DNA of 44,844 bases from Magnetococcales bacterium (GTDB lineage: Bacteria > Pseudomonadota > Magnetococcia > Magnetococcales > Magnetaquicoccaceae): contig JAANAU010000029.1 of assembly GCA_011089965.1 (NCBI GenBank), positions 1-44,844 on the forward strand. The letters are read 5' to 3'. The translations under genes were made by a program, and so were the position numbers. Below the pieces are notes generated by a model, which was given only the letters and a program-made list of their open reading frames with translations, was not told the origin of the DNA and searched no databases. Shown here piece after piece: positions 1 to 8,522 of this stretch; positions within the stretch are counted from its first letter, which is position 1; each line of letters starts with the position of its first letter.

Positions 1-8
1 CTTTCCAT
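1..8 (-). CDS. Start of an outgoing minus-strand gene (partial)
   Basis: An ATG on the minus strand at 8-6 is preceded at ideal distance by the perfect ribosome-binding sequence AGGAGG (reverse strand, about 13-18). Only the first two codons (Met-Glu) and part of a third lie inside the window, so the product cannot be named. A candidate promoter at 72-100 would give a leader of roughly 57 nt. The gene lies downstream of the two minus-strand genes at 123-1546 but appears to have its own promoter. Confidence 0.5.
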
Positions 9-71
9 GAGTCCTCCTATCTTGGACAGCAGGGGTGCGCCTCTAAAGTCCAGATGAAAAGAATATCATGA

Positions 72-100
72 AAAATAAATCGATTTTATCTGTTTGGCAA
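72..100 (-). promoter_or_regulatory. Candidate sigma70-type promoter
   Basis: On the minus strand, TTGCCA (100-95, five of six matches to the -35 consensus) and TATTTT (77-72, four of six matches to the -10 consensus) are separated by exactly 17 bases. They lie between the stop of the coiled-coil gene at 123 and the strong ribosome-binding site of the gene starting at 8. No experimental support; judged by eye. Confidence 0.45.
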
Positions 101-122
101 GGAATCCCGCGTTTCATCCCTA

Positions 123-734
123 TCAGAACGGTTCAAATTCTTCATCCTGTTGGTCATGCAGGATGGGGTGTTGGGGACCGGCGAGAGCCAGACGGGGTGT
201 TGGGGTGTGGGTCAGGATGGACTCGGTGTGGGCCAGGGGGGGCAACGGGGTGGCTGGGACCAAAGGATTCAGTAGTGGGGCGGGTGTCGGGGGTGGAGAT
301 GATTTGACCAGCTCTTCGGTGCGGGCCATGCTCTCTTGCATGGCAGAGAGTTCACGAGAGACCTGCCGGGTGGTTTCGATCTGGTTGTTGAGCAGGGTTT
401 CCAGGCGCAGGAGTTCCGCTTTCCGGAACTCCTGGGATTCATGGAGCAGGCGATGGAGGCGTTCTTCCAGTCGGTTTTGTTCCTGCAACGCGCCATGACG
501 GATCCAGAGTCCCACACCCAGCAGACCGAATCCGCTGCCGATTGACAAAACCAACAGATCCATGGCCGTGCGCAGGCGCGGCACCATGGCTGCCAGATCT
601 GCCATGGGCGTGCCCACCTGGTGCAACAGGAGCTGGATGGAAATGTCCATGTCGTGGACTGTGGTCACGGCCACACCCAGTCCCGCACCTCCTGTGAGCA
701 ACAGGAGTGCGAATCCTGGCAGCAAACGATTCAA
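123..734 (-). CDS. Two-TM membrane protein with coiled coil, unknown function
   Basis: About 203 aa if translation starts at a TTG (734-732). The open frame continues upstream into the porin gene, but TTG at 734 lies just past the porin stop (739-737) and follows a GGAG about nine bases away, so the two genes are probably translationally coupled. Visible features are a hydrophobic segment near residues 4-24, a second near 55-78, a charged heptad-like coiled coil at about 85-140, a Pro-rich linker (SSPPPTPAPLL) and an acidic end (DQQDEEFEPF). The topology suggests a short periplasmic loop with a cytoplasmic helical tail. I do not recognise a family. Pairing with an outer-membrane porin hints at an envelope role, which is inference only. 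Start site uncertain. Confidence 0.55.
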   Translation of the reverse strand: MNRLLPGFALLLLTGGAGLGVAVTTVHDMDISIQLLLHQVGTPMADLAAMVPRLRTAMDLLVLSIGSGFGLLGVGLWIRHGALQEQNRLEERLHRLLHESQEFRKAELLRLETLLNNQIETTRQVSRELSAMQESMARTEELVKSSPPPTPAPLLNPLVPATPLPPLAHTESILTHTPTPRLALAGPQHPILHDQQDEEFEPF

Positions 735-736
735 GA

Positions 737-1546
737 TCAGAACTCCAAAGCCAGTTTCACCTTGCCGGTGTTGGTAATGGCCGGGGTGCCGGTCAGGCTG
801 CCGTCCGTGAACAAAGACTCCTTGTCGTGCATCCACTCCAGGGCCAGGGTGGTATGGTCAAAAATGCCCATGGAGAGACCAACCTTGAGACGGTTTTCCG
901 GCACGCCCAGGGTGCCGTCATGGATGGCCAGAGCATCATCACTGCCCTGCCAGGCCGCAGCCACCTGGGTCTCTTTACCCAATACCTGAAACTGGTAGCC
1001 GGCACCGAGGTTCCAGGCGTTCATGCGTGTCGCGCGACTGCTCACAGCGGATTCATTCAGGTGGTGACGATCCCGTGCTGTCAGGAAATCACCGCTCACG
1101 GTCAATCCGGAATAACCGATCTGGGCGTGCAGGCCGACACCCGAAAGTTGACGTTTCAAAGAGGTGGTTCCAAAAAGCGTACGATCTTGCTCTTCGAGTG
1201 TCGGGCTGGCGGTTGGATCCGACTCTTCCTGGAAATTGAGCAGGCTGCCCCCCAGATCCAGGCTCATCGACCGGATGCGGCCATCAAATCCCAGATGGGC
1301 ACCAAACTGTTGGATGGAATCGATGCCCGATTCCCGTTTGTCCAGGCCGGTAAAGGCATAGAGTTGACCGTTGGATTCCGGGGATTTCACTTCCAGTGCC
1401 AGATGCGGTTCTGAAGAGGCTTGCTGGGTCTGCTGGTGCAGCATGCTCCACATCTCGGTGCGCAAGGCCAATGTTTCGGCCTGGGCCAGAGATGTGGTTC
1501 CCAACGCGCCGATGGCGGTCAACAACATGGCAAGATGGATAAGCAT
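737..1546 (-). CDS. LbtU-like outer-membrane porin
   Basis: 269 aa. The chosen ATG (1546) follows AGGAG at good spacing and opens a signal peptide (MLIHLAMLLTAIGALG, cut after AQA). A short helical section (TEMWSMLHQQ) is followed by alternating beta-strand sequence ending in the aromatic C-terminus KLALEF, typical of outer-membrane beta-barrels. The end of the barrel (GIFDHTTLALEWMHDKESLF) resembles LbtU-type siderophore porins, named for the Legionella legiobactin uptake protein. The substrate here cannot be read from sequence. A possible -10 box, TATACT, lies at 1625-1620 on the reverse strand, with no convincing -35. The two-TM coiled-coil gene follows directly downstream. Confidence 0.65.
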   Translation of the reverse strand: MLIHLAMLLTAIGALGTTSLAQAETLALRTEMWSMLHQQTQQASSEPHLALEVKSPESNGQLYAFTGLDKRESGIDSIQQFGAHLGFDGRIRSMSLDLGGSLLNFQEESDPTASPTLEEQDRTLFGTTSLKRQLSGVGLHAQIGYSGLTVSGDFLTARDRHHLNESAVSSRATRMNAWNLGAGYQFQVLGKETQVAAAWQGSDDALAIHDGTLGVPENRLKVGLSMGIFDHTTLALEWMHDKESLFTDGSLTGTPAITNTGKVKLALEF

Positions 1547-1893
1547 GGTGTTCTCCTTTCGATTGGCACAGGTGCCAGGGCGCATGCCTGGTTGTTGATC
1601 CTGTTTTCAACTCCAGAATAGTATATCGTTTTCCGGGTTGAAAATCTCAAGGGAGAAATTTTTTGTGGGCATGCGAGAATTGCCGGTTTGTCGAGAGACC
1701 TTTGCGTGTCGTGTGGCCAAAGGGTATAATTGCGACATCATCCTCGTAGATCGAAATTTGGGCTTTGGGTGGAATCGCGACTGGTCTCAAACGCCTGCCT
1801 CGAATGCGTATTGATTGATTGACCTCATTTTTTTTCATGGCATGAAGGTCTTGAACAGGAGGCGCTCATGGGCGATTCCCCAGTGGCAGGGTC
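1547..1893. other. Divergent intergenic region between porin and ymdB
   Basis: About 350 bp with no convincing full gene. It holds a weak -10-like box for the porin (1620-1625), a good candidate promoter pointing to ymdB (1702-1730), a run of eight T at 1828-1835 without an obvious stem before it, and a 9-codon open frame at 1868-1897 with an excellent ribosome-binding site. A 63-codon minus-strand open frame (1838-1647) has no ribosome-binding site and was not called. Confidence 0.5.
1702..1730 (+). promoter_or_regulatory. Candidate sigma70 promoter for ymdB-purC-purL
   Basis: TTGCGT (1702-1707) and a perfect TATAAT (1725-1730) are separated by 17 bases. Transcription would start near 1737 and give a leader of about 130-160 nt before the first start codons. 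It is the best promoter-like match seen upstream of the overlapping ymdB-purC-purL genes. Confidence 0.5.
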
Positions 1894-1897
1894 ATGA
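1868..1897 (+). CDS. Possible 9-codon leader peptide coupled to ymdB
   Basis: ATG at 1868 sits behind AGGAGG with good spacing and encodes MGDSPVAGS, stopping at a TGA that overlaps the ymdB ATG (ATGA at 1894-1897). ymdB itself has only a poorly spaced GGCAGGG, and its frame offers no other start between the upstream in-frame stop (1852-1854) and 1894. Ribosomes terminating on the leader could re-initiate at ymdB. No sequence similarity is claimed; this rests on layout only. Confidence 0.25.
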   Translation: MGDSPVAGS

Positions 1898-2736
1898 ACG
1901 GGCAGAGGGCCGGTTCCCGTCGGATCGGGGTTCTGGTGATCGGCGATATTTTTGGTCGTCCGGGACGGCGTGCGGTCCAGCGGCATCTGGGGGAGTTGAA
2001 GGAGGCAACGGGTGCTGAATTCGTGATTGCCAACGCTGAAAATGCCGCTGCTGGCGTGGGGATCACCCCGGATGTGGCCGAAGAGCTGTTCAAAGCCGGG
2101 GTGGATGTGATCACCTCTGGCAATCATATCTGGCGTCACAAGGAGATCTTTCCGGTTCTGACCGACCAGAAACGGCTGCTGCGTCCTTTGAACTATCCCC
2201 CTGGTGTGATGGGACGGGGGTTTGGCATCTATGCCACAACCAGCGGGGTCCGGATTGGGGTGATGAATCTTCAGGGCCGGGTCTTCATGGAAGAGATCGA
2301 TTGTCCATTTCGCATGGCGGATGCGGTTCTGGATGCCAATCGATTGGGACGGGATGCAGATCTGTGGATTGTGGATATCCATGCCGAGGCCTCTTCGGAG
2401 AAAATGGCCTTGGCCCTGCATCTGGATGGTCGCGTGACCGCAGTCATCGGCACCCATACCCATGTCCCCACTGCTGACCACCGTGTGTTGAAGGGTGGGG
2501 CTGGTTTCATGACCGATGTGGGAATGACCGGTTGTTATGATTCAATCATCGGCATGCGTTCCGATACGGTGTTGCCGAAGTTTTTGACCAAATTGCCCAC
2601 CCGTTTCGAGCCGGCCACCGGTGAGGCAATGTTGTGTGCCGTACTGGTCCGGGCAGATGTGCAGACCGGGCGGTGTGTGGAGATCTTCCCGGCGCGTATC
2701 GGCATCGGGTTGAGTGCCAGTTATTCATTTCACTAG
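1894..2736 (+). CDS. ymdB: YmdB-family metallophosphoesterase
   Basis: 280 aa, the usual size of the TIGR00282/YmdB family, which hydrolyses cyclic nucleotide 2',3'-phosphodiester bonds using two metal ions. Metal-ligand motifs appear in order: GDIFGRPGR near residues 15-23, NAENAAAG near 46-53, SGNHIW near 73-78, DIHAEASSEK near 160-169, and GTHTHVPTADHRVL near 188-201. The last is the family's paired-histidine signature. The start is fixed by an in-frame stop just upstream and lack of alternatives. The gene ends 13 bases before purC, which suggests a shared transcript from the promoter at 1702-1730. Its physiological substrate here is unknown. Confidence 0.85.
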   Translation: MNGQRAGSRRIGVLVIGDIFGRPGRRAVQRHLGELKEATGAEFVIANAENAAAGVGITPDVAEELFKAGVDVITSGNHIWRHKEIFPVLTDQKRLLRPLNYPPGVMGRGFGIYATTSGVRIGVMNLQGRVFMEEIDCPFRMADAVLDANRLGRDADLWIVDIHAEASSEKMALALHLDGRVTAVIGTHTHVPTADHRVLKGGAGFMTDVGMTGCYDSIIGMRSDTVLPKFLTKLPTRFEPATGEAMLCAVLVRADVQTGRCVEIFPARIGIGLSASYSFH

Positions 2737-2749
2737 GGATGGATCGATC

Positions 2750-3478
2750 ATGGAAAAGCGGGAACAGCTGTACGAAGGCAAGGCCAAGGTGATCTTCGCC
2801 ACCGATAACCCTGACCTCTTGATTCAATATTTCAAAGATGATGCCACGGCATTCAATGGCGTGAAAAAAGGGACCATCACCGACAAGGGGGTGGTCAACA
2901 ATCTCGTGGCTGGCAAGCTGATGACCATTCTGGATGCCGTGGGCATTCCCGTCCATTTCGTGCGCCAGCTCAATGATCGTGAACAACTGATCCGCCGGGT
3001 CGAGATCATTCCGGTCGAGGTGGTGATCCGCAATGTCGTGGCCGGCTCCATGGCCCGGCGTCTGGGACTCGATGAAGGTCAACAACTGCCCAGACCGATC
3101 CTGGAGTTCTATTATAAGGCGGATGCACTGGACGATCCTCTGGTGATTCGGGACCATGTGCTGGTCTTTGGTTGGGCCACGGAGGACGAGCTGCACTGGA
3201 TCGAAACCACCTGTCGCCGGATCAATGACGTGTTGATCGCCTTTTTTGCCAATATCGGGATCCGGCTGGTCGATTACAAACTGGAGTTCGGGCGGTTGCA
3301 TGGCGAGGTCGGCAAGGTGGTTCTGGCCGATGAGATCTCCCCGGATACCTGTCGTTTGTGGGATCTGACCACGGGCGAAAAACTGGACAAGGATCGTTTC
3401 CGGCGTGATCTGGGCGGGGTGGTCGAAGCCTATCAGGAAGTGGCCCGCCGCATGGGTGTGACGAGCAAGACCTCATGA
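2750..3478 (+). CDS. purC: Phosphoribosylaminoimidazole-succinocarboxamide synthase (SAICAR synthetase)
   Basis: 242 aa, typical for bacterial PurC. It joins aspartate to carboxyaminoimidazole ribonucleotide with ATP in de novo purine synthesis. The N-terminus ([10 protein letters not shown]) is the family's nucleotide-binding strand-loop. [43 protein letters not shown] and DYKLEFGR follow in canonical order, with [12 protein letters not shown] near residue 195. I chose ATG 2750 rather than 2714 because it matches the family N-terminus and has an AGGGATGGA-type ribosome-binding site. The stop overlaps the purL start (ATGA), so the two purine genes are translationally coupled. Confidence 0.95.
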   Translation: MEKREQLYEGKAKVIFATDNPDLLIQYFKDDATAFNGVKKGTITDKGVVNNLVAGKLMTILDAVGIPVHFVRQLNDREQLIRRVEIIPVEVVIRNVVAGSMARRLGLDEGQQLPRPILEFYYKADALDDPLVIRDHVLVFGWATEDELHWIETTCRRINDVLIAFFANIGIRLVDYKLEFGRLHGEVGKVVLADEISPDTCRLWDLTTGEKLDKDRFRRDLGGVVEAYQEVARRMGVTSKTS

Positions 3479-6400
3479 CTACGCGCCCTGTCCTCGTTTG
3501 GCCTGGGGAGGTGTGCGACTCCCGGTTGCGCCTTTCATTGTGGCCTGATGAGTTGGCTGTACCGGTCTTTGTGGCCCGGTATATCTACTTCATCGCACTT
3601 GCCGAGCCAATGGGGCGACAGGGTGAGGAACGGTTGGCAGCCCTGCTGAACGCCGTGCCCAGGGAGATGGTGCTGCATCCGTTTGTCCGTCCTCCGATGG
3701 TGGTGATCCCCCGGATCGGCACCATCTCCCCTTGGTCCACGAAAGCAACCGAGATCGTGCGCGGATGCGGTCTGACCTCTGTGCAGCGGGTGGAACGCGG
3801 GGTGCTGCACGATTTCGGCGACCAGCGTATCAGCCGGGCGCAACGGGAACGGTTGGCTCCTCTGCTGCATGATCGCATGACCCAGACGGTGTGCAACGAT
3901 CTGGTCAGTGCCATGGGACTCTTTTCCTGCGAGCCGAGGCGACCCTTGGTACATGTGCGGGTGGAGGAGCTGGAACGGATCAATGGCGAGTTGGGTTTGG
4001 CCTTGTCGCCCGATGAGATCCACTATCTGACGGCCCATTTCCGCGATTTGGGGCGCGATCCTACGGATGTGGAACTGATGATGTTTGCGCAGGCCAACTC
4101 CGAACATTGTCGCCACAAGATTTTCAATGCCTCCTGGGTGATTGATGGCCGGGAACAGACCGAGACCTTGTTCGGCATGATTCGCGCCAGCGAAGCCAAC
4201 ACCCCTTTCCCGGCCTTGCTGGCCTATCGGGACAATGCCGCGGTGATGTCGGGTGGGGCGGGGATCCGTTTGCTCCCGGATGCCACTGGCTGCTATCGGG
4301 AGAGCAACGGGACCATCCATCTGTTGATGAAGGTCGAAACCCATAATCATCCCACAGCCATCTCGCCCTTTCCCGGAGCAGCTACCGGGTCAGGCGGTGA
4401 AATTCGCGATGAAGGGGCAACAGGACGCGGCTCACGCCCCAAGGCTGGGTTGACCGGTTTTTCGGTCTCCAATCTGTTGTTGCCCGGAGCGGTACGACCC
4501 TGGGAAGAGGAGTATGGCCGGCCTGAACGCATTGTGTCGGCCCTGGAGATCATGCTGGAAGGGCCGTTGGGAGCTGCGGCCTTCAACAACGAATTCGGAC
4601 GTCCCAATCTGTGCGGTTATTTTCGCACCTTTGAGCAACGCATTGCCGGCGAGGTGCGGGGTTATCACAAGCCGATCATGGTGGCTGGAGGCATTGGCAC
4701 CATTGATCCGGATCAGATCGAAAAACAGCCACTGACTCCAGGCGCTTTGATCATCCAGTTGGGCGGACCCGCCATGCTGATCGGTCTTGGGGGGGGAGCC
4801 GCCTCCTCTCAGACCAGCGGTTCTGCCCATGCCGAACTCGATTTTGCCTCGGTACAGCGCGAAAATGCCGAGATGCAACGGCGCTGTCAGGAGGTGATCA
4901 ATGCCTGCCTGCAATTGGGTGCCGACAATCCCATCCTCTCCATCCATGATGTGGGGGCAGGGGGGCTGTCCAATGCGATTCCGGAGCTGCTGCATGGCGG
5001 TGGTGTGGGCGGGCGGTTGGATCTGACACAGATCCCGAATGACGATCCGGCCATGTCACCGATGGAGATCTGGTGCAATGAGGCCCAGGAGCGTTATGTC
5101 CTGGCGATTGATCCCAAGGATGAAACGCTTTTTGTCCGTTTCTGCGCCCGGGAACGGTGTCCTTATCGTATTCTGGGCCAGGCCACGGCAGAGCCGGTGC
5201 TGGTGTTGACAGACGGACGGACCGGGGCGGTGGCCATAGATCTGCCCATGGAAGTGCTGCTGGGCAAACCGCCGCGCATGCGTCGTCATACCCAGATCCG
5301 CACCCCGTTGCGGATTCCGTTTGATACCCGCATGATCGATCTGCGTGAGGCTGCCGAACGGGTGTTGCGTCTGCCGACGGTGGCGGATAAAGGATTTCTG
5401 ATCACCATTGGGGATCGGACCGTGACCGGTCTGGTTCATCGCGATCAGATGGTGGGACCGTGGCAGGTGCCGGTTGCCGATGTGGCCGTGACTCTGCGTG
5501 ATTATTGCGGATTTGCCGGTGAGGCCATGGCCATGGGAGAACGTACCCCCGTGGCCCTGCTCGATCCGGCAGCCTCGGCCAGGATGGCGGTGGGCGAGGC
5601 GTTGACCAATCTGCTGGCTGCTCCGGTCGTTGCCCTGGAACAGGTGAAACTGTCGGCCAACTGGATGGCTGCGGCCTCTCATCCCGGCGAGGATGCGGCC
5701 TTGTTCCAGGCTGTGCGGGCTGTGGGGCAAGAGTTGTGTCCGGCCCTGGGGGTCGGGATTCCGGTTGGCAAGGACTCTTTGTCCATGAAGACCGTGTGGG
5801 AAGAGCGTGGCAATGCCCGTGCGGTCACGGCACCGGTCTCATTGATCGTCTCCGCGTTTGCCGTTGTGGAGGATGTGCGTGGTTCGCTGACCCCGTATCT
5901 GCGCAGCGATGCCGGACCAACGGAGTTGTGGCTGATTGATCTGGGACGGGGACGGGATCGGTTGGGCGGATCGGCGTTGGCCCAGGTGTTCAGACAGATC
6001 GGGGATGAACCCCCGGATCTGGATGATCCGGCACTGTTCAAGCGATTTTTTGCCGAAATCCGTGCCTTGCAAAACGAAGGGATCCTGTTGGCCTACCATG
6101 ATCGCAGCGATGGCGGGCTGTTCGTGACCCTGTGTGAAATGGCCTTTGCCAGCAATATTGGTTTGGACATTACGCTGGATGGACTCAATGCCAACGCTTT
6201 GGCCGCATTGTTTTCCGAAGAGTTGGGTGTGGTCGTGCAGGTGCGCACGATCCATGGGGAAGGGATGCGTGAACGTTTGGCCCGTTTGGGGATCATGGCC
6301 ATGCGCATTGGTACGCCGGCACAGGAGGGGGACCGGATCCGGTTCCTGCGCGCCGGGCGTGAGCAGCTGGGTGCAGAACGGACCTATTTCCGTCGGTTGT

Positions 6401-7308
6401 GGTCGGAAACCAACTGGCGCATGCGTGCCTTGCGGGATGATGCGGTCTCTGCCAGGCAGGAGTTTGATGGCCTGCTGGATGTGGCCAATCCGGGTTTGAA
6501 CGTGCAGGTGCGGTTTGCCGATCCGCCGATGATCCATCGGGGTGCCCGACCCCAGGTGTTGATCCTGCGGGAACAGGGGATCAACGGGCAGATGGAGATG
6601 GCTGCCGCCTTTCATGCGGCGGGTTTCGATGCCATGGACGCCACGATGACCGATTTGGTCAGCGGACGGATTGTTTTGAGTCGCTATCGGGGGTTGGCCG
6701 CGTGTGGCGGGTTTTCCTATGGGGATGTCCTCGGAGCCGGACAGGGGTGGGCGCGTTCCATTCTGTACAATGGGAGCTTGAAAGAGGCATTTTATAAATT
6801 TTTCAATCGATTGGATACTTTTACCCTGGGAGTGTGCAATGGGTGTCAGATGTTGAGTACCCTCAAGGAGTTGATTCCAGGCACCCAGGAGTGGCCCAGG
6901 TTTGTACGCAATCGCAGCCATCGTTTCGAGGCCCGTCTGGCAGGGGTGGAGATCGGTGCCACGCCGTCCATACTTCTGGCAGGCATGGAAGGATCACGTC
7001 TGTTGGTTCCTTGCGCCCATGGGGAGGGACGGGCCGATGCCATGGTGCGGGATGGAACCCTGGTGGCGTTGCGTTATGTGGACAATCGCGGTCAGGTGAC
7101 CGAAACCTATCCTGCCAATCCCAACGGTTCGCCGGGTGGTTTGGCTGGCGTGACCAGCCGGGATGGGCGGGTCACCATCATGATGCCACACCCGGAACGG
7201 GTCTTTCGTTGGGTGCAGCACTCTTGGATACCACCACAGGCCCAGGGCGATGTGGCTCCATGGGCGCGGATGTTTGCCAATGCCAGGGCTTGGGTGGATG
7301 CGACGTGA
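3475..7308 (+). CDS. purL: Phosphoribosylformylglycinamidine synthase, single-chain form
   Basis: 1277 aa, matching the long form (about 1300 aa) that fuses the PurS-like, PurL and PurQ parts into one chain. It converts FGAR, glutamine and ATP to [18 protein letters not shown] (near residue 207) and [20 protein letters not shown] (near 287) are the synthetase signatures. [11 protein letters not shown] and [13 protein letters not shown] mark the central AIR-synthase-like halves. The C-terminal class I glutaminase has the nucleophile Cys1121 in GVCNGCQM and the His-Glu pair in [10 protein letters not shown]. Many Alphaproteobacteria encode the split PurS/PurL/PurQ set instead, so the fused form is a mild phylogenetic clue. 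It starts within the purC stop (ATGA). Confidence 0.97.
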   Translation: MTTRPVLVWPGEVCDSRLRLSLWPDELAVPVFVARYIYFIALAEPMGRQGEERLAALLNAVPREMVLHPFVRPPMVVIPRIGTISPWSTKATEIVRGCGLTSVQRVERGVLHDFGDQRISRAQRERLAPLLHDRMTQTVCNDLVSAMGLFSCEPRRPLVHVRVEELERINGELGLALSPDEIHYLTAHFRDLGRDPTDVELMMFAQANSEHCRHKIFNASWVIDGREQTETLFGMIRASEANTPFPALLAYRDNAAVMSGGAGIRLLPDATGCYRESNGTIHLLMKVETHNHPTAISPFPGAATGSGGEIRDEGATGRGSRPKAGLTGFSVSNLLLPGAVRPWEEEYGRPERIVSALEIMLEGPLGAAAFNNEFGRPNLCGYFRTFEQRIAGEVRGYHKPIMVAGGIGTIDPDQIEKQPLTPGALIIQLGGPAMLIGLGGGAASSQTSGSAHAELDFASVQRENAEMQRRCQEVINACLQLGADNPILSIHDVGAGGLSNAIPELLHGGGVGGRLDLTQIPNDDPAMSPMEIWCNEAQERYVLAIDPKDETLFVRFCARERCPYRILGQATAEPVLVLTDGRTGAVAIDLPMEVLLGKPPRMRRHTQIRTPLRIPFDTRMIDLREAAERVLRLPTVADKGFLITIGDRTVTGLVHRDQMVGPWQVPVADVAVTLRDYCGFAGEAMAMGERTPVALLDPAASARMAVGEALTNLLAAPVVALEQVKLSANWMAAASHPGEDAALFQAVRAVGQELCPALGVGIPVGKDSLSMKTVWEERGNARAVTAPVSLIVSAFAVVEDVRGSLTPYLRSDAGPTELWLIDLGRGRDRLGGSALAQVFRQIGDEPPDLDDPALFKRFFAEIRALQNEGILLAYHDRSDGGLFVTLCEMAFASNIGLDITLDGLNANALAALFSEELGVVVQVRTIHGEGMRERLARLGIMAMRIGTPAQEGDRIRFLRAGREQLGAERTYFRRLWSETNWRMRALRDDAVSARQEFDGLLDVANPGLNVQVRFADPPMIHRGARPQVLILREQGINGQMEMAAAFHAAGFDAMDATMTDLVSGRIVLSRYRGLAACGGFSYGDVLGAGQGWARSILYNGSLKEAFYKFFNRLDTFTLGVCNGCQMLSTLKELIPGTQEWPRFVRNRSHRFEARLAGVEIGATPSILLAGMEGSRLLVPCAHGEGRADAMVRDGTLVALRYVDNRGQVTETYPANPNGSPGGLAGVTSRDGRVTIMMPHPERVFRWVQHSWIPPQAQGDVAPWARMFANARAWVDAT

Positions 7309-7335
7309 CCGTTGGGGATGAATGAGGAGATGGCC

Positions 7336-7938
7336 ATGGACGAACAGGAGATCCCGGCAGAAGAAGCCAGGCCTGGAAAAAACAAATTGATTTTGCTCGG
7401 GGCACTGGTTGTTGGAGTCATTGTGCTGGCAGGAGGCGGCTGGGTGGTTTATCAGAAGTTCATGGGGACCAAGAGTGCCATCGAAGCCGAAATCACCCCA
7501 AAAGAGGCAGAAAAACCGGTGCGCTTTTCCGGTCCCCTGGTGGGGGTGCCGAGTGGCATCGAAGGCGAGGAACCGCCAGCAGCCACCCTTGCCCGCGATG
7601 GAGTGAGTGTGGATCAGTTGAGCGTTGTGGTGATGGAGAGTGGCGAGCGCAATATCCAGGCCCGTCTGTTCAATCAGGGGCGTCACCCTTTGAGTGCGGC
7701 ACGGGTGGATATGGAGTTTCTGAATTCCAAGGGGGATGTGGTGCTGGTGCGTCCGGTCAATCCCCTGGTGGTAACCGGCGGTCTGTTCGGAGATCAGTCC
7801 GAGCCATTGGCCACCGGCTCTGCGCGCCGTTTCATGGTGGCTACCGATGACACGCCTGCAAGCTGGAGTGGCAAACTGGCCGCCAGGATTCGCGATCTGC
7901 AATTCGGTCAACCCTGGTCGGGTGAGGCGCGTCGATGA
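7336..7938 (+). CDS. Single-TM anchored protein with DUF3426-like C-terminal domain
   Basis: About 200 aa. The ATG at 7336 is preferred because GAGGAG lies six bases before it; ATG 7318 and TTG 7312 in the same frame lack such a site. An acidic N-terminus is followed by KNK and one membrane helix (LILLGALVVGVIVLAGGGWVV, about residues 17-37), then an extracytoplasmic domain. The C-terminal pattern (LFNQGRHPL, FLNSKGDVVL, VNPLVV, ARRFMV, ending IRDLQFG) resembles the C-terminal half of DUF3426 proteins, but the usual N-terminal zinc ribbon is absent. Function unknown. It sits between purL and maf, and its stop overlaps the maf start (ATGA). Confidence 0.7.
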   Translation: MDEQEIPAEEARPGKNKLILLGALVVGVIVLAGGGWVVYQKFMGTKSAIEAEITPKEAEKPVRFSGPLVGVPSGIEGEEPPAATLARDGVSVDQLSVVVMESGERNIQARLFNQGRHPLSAARVDMEFLNSKGDVVLVRPVNPLVVTGGLFGDQSEPLATGSARRFMVATDDTPASWSGKLAARIRDLQFGQPWSGEARR

Positions 7939-8522
7939 CCCTGCCGATCTCTCTGGTATTGGCATCCACCTCGGTCTATCGTCGACAATTGCTGGAGCGA
8001 TTGGGGCTGCCATTTGTCGTGGCTGCCCCGCACGGGAGTGAAGAGCCTCTGGATGGTGAGACTCCGGAGGCTTTGGTGCAGCGTCTGGCGGTGATGAAGG
8101 CCCGTTCGGTGCTGGCAGATCATCCGGATGCCTGGATTATCGGATCCGATCAGGTGGCGGTGATTGCAGGCCAGATCCTCGGCAAGCCGCATGATATGGA
8201 GCGGGCGAGTGCGCAGTTGCGTTTGGCTTCGGGTCGTGAGGTCATCTTCTGGAATGGTCTGTGCCTGTTGGCACCCAATGGCACGGCCATGCAGGTGGAG
8301 TTGATCCCCTTTCGGGTTTTTTTTCGACAGTTGACCGATGCGCAGATCCGGCGTTATCTGGAACGGGATCGCCCGTTTGATTGTGCGGGCGGTTTCAAGT
8401 CTGAGCAATTAGGGATCGCTCTGTTTGAACGCATGGCGGGTGACGATCCCACCTCCTTGATGGGATTGCCTTTGATTGCCTTGACTGCGATGTTGTACCG
8501 GGTCGGGGTGGAGGTGGTGTGA
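7935..8522 (+). CDS. Maf-family nucleotide pyrophosphatase (YceF type)
   Basis: 195 aa, full length. Maf proteins remove pyrophosphate from non-canonical or modified nucleoside triphosphates; the YceF subgroup prefers 7-methyl-GTP. Diagnostic motifs are LASTSVYRRQLLERLG at the N-terminus (substrate-binding S-R pair), IGSDQVA near residue 70 (catalytic Asp), GKPHD near 85, and the YLERDRPFDCAGGFKSEQLG block near 137-156. The Cys in the last block and the DPTSLMGLPLI ending fit YceF rather than the dTTP/UTP-specific YhdE group. The gene overlaps its upstream neighbour by ATGA, and its TGA overlaps the GTG start of the kinase gene, implying one operon. Confidence 0.9.
   Translation: MTLPISLVLASTSVYRRQLLERLGLPFVVAAPHGSEEPLDGETPEALVQRLAVMKARSVLADHPDAWIIGSDQVAVIAGQILGKPHDMERASAQLRLASGREVIFWNGLCLLAPNGTAMQVELIPFRVFFRQLTDAQIRRYLERDRPFDCAGGFKSEQLGIALFERMAGDDPTSLMGLPLIALTAMLYRVGVEVV

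Noticed and set aside
1737-1835. A possible small RNA (for example 6S RNA, sometimes found near ymdB) between the promoter and a T-run
   Set aside because: The T-run at 1828-1835 has no convincing stem before it and I could not fold the segment into a 6S-like shape by eye; a covariance-model search would decide.
1647-1838. A 63-codon minus-strand open frame in the porin-ymdB gap
   Set aside because: No ribosome-binding site, no recognisable features, and the best promoter of the region runs through it on the other strand.
2714-2749. Upstream start for purC giving 12 extra residues
   Set aside because: It overlaps the ymdB coding end, and the family N-terminus and ribosome-binding site both fit ATG 2750.
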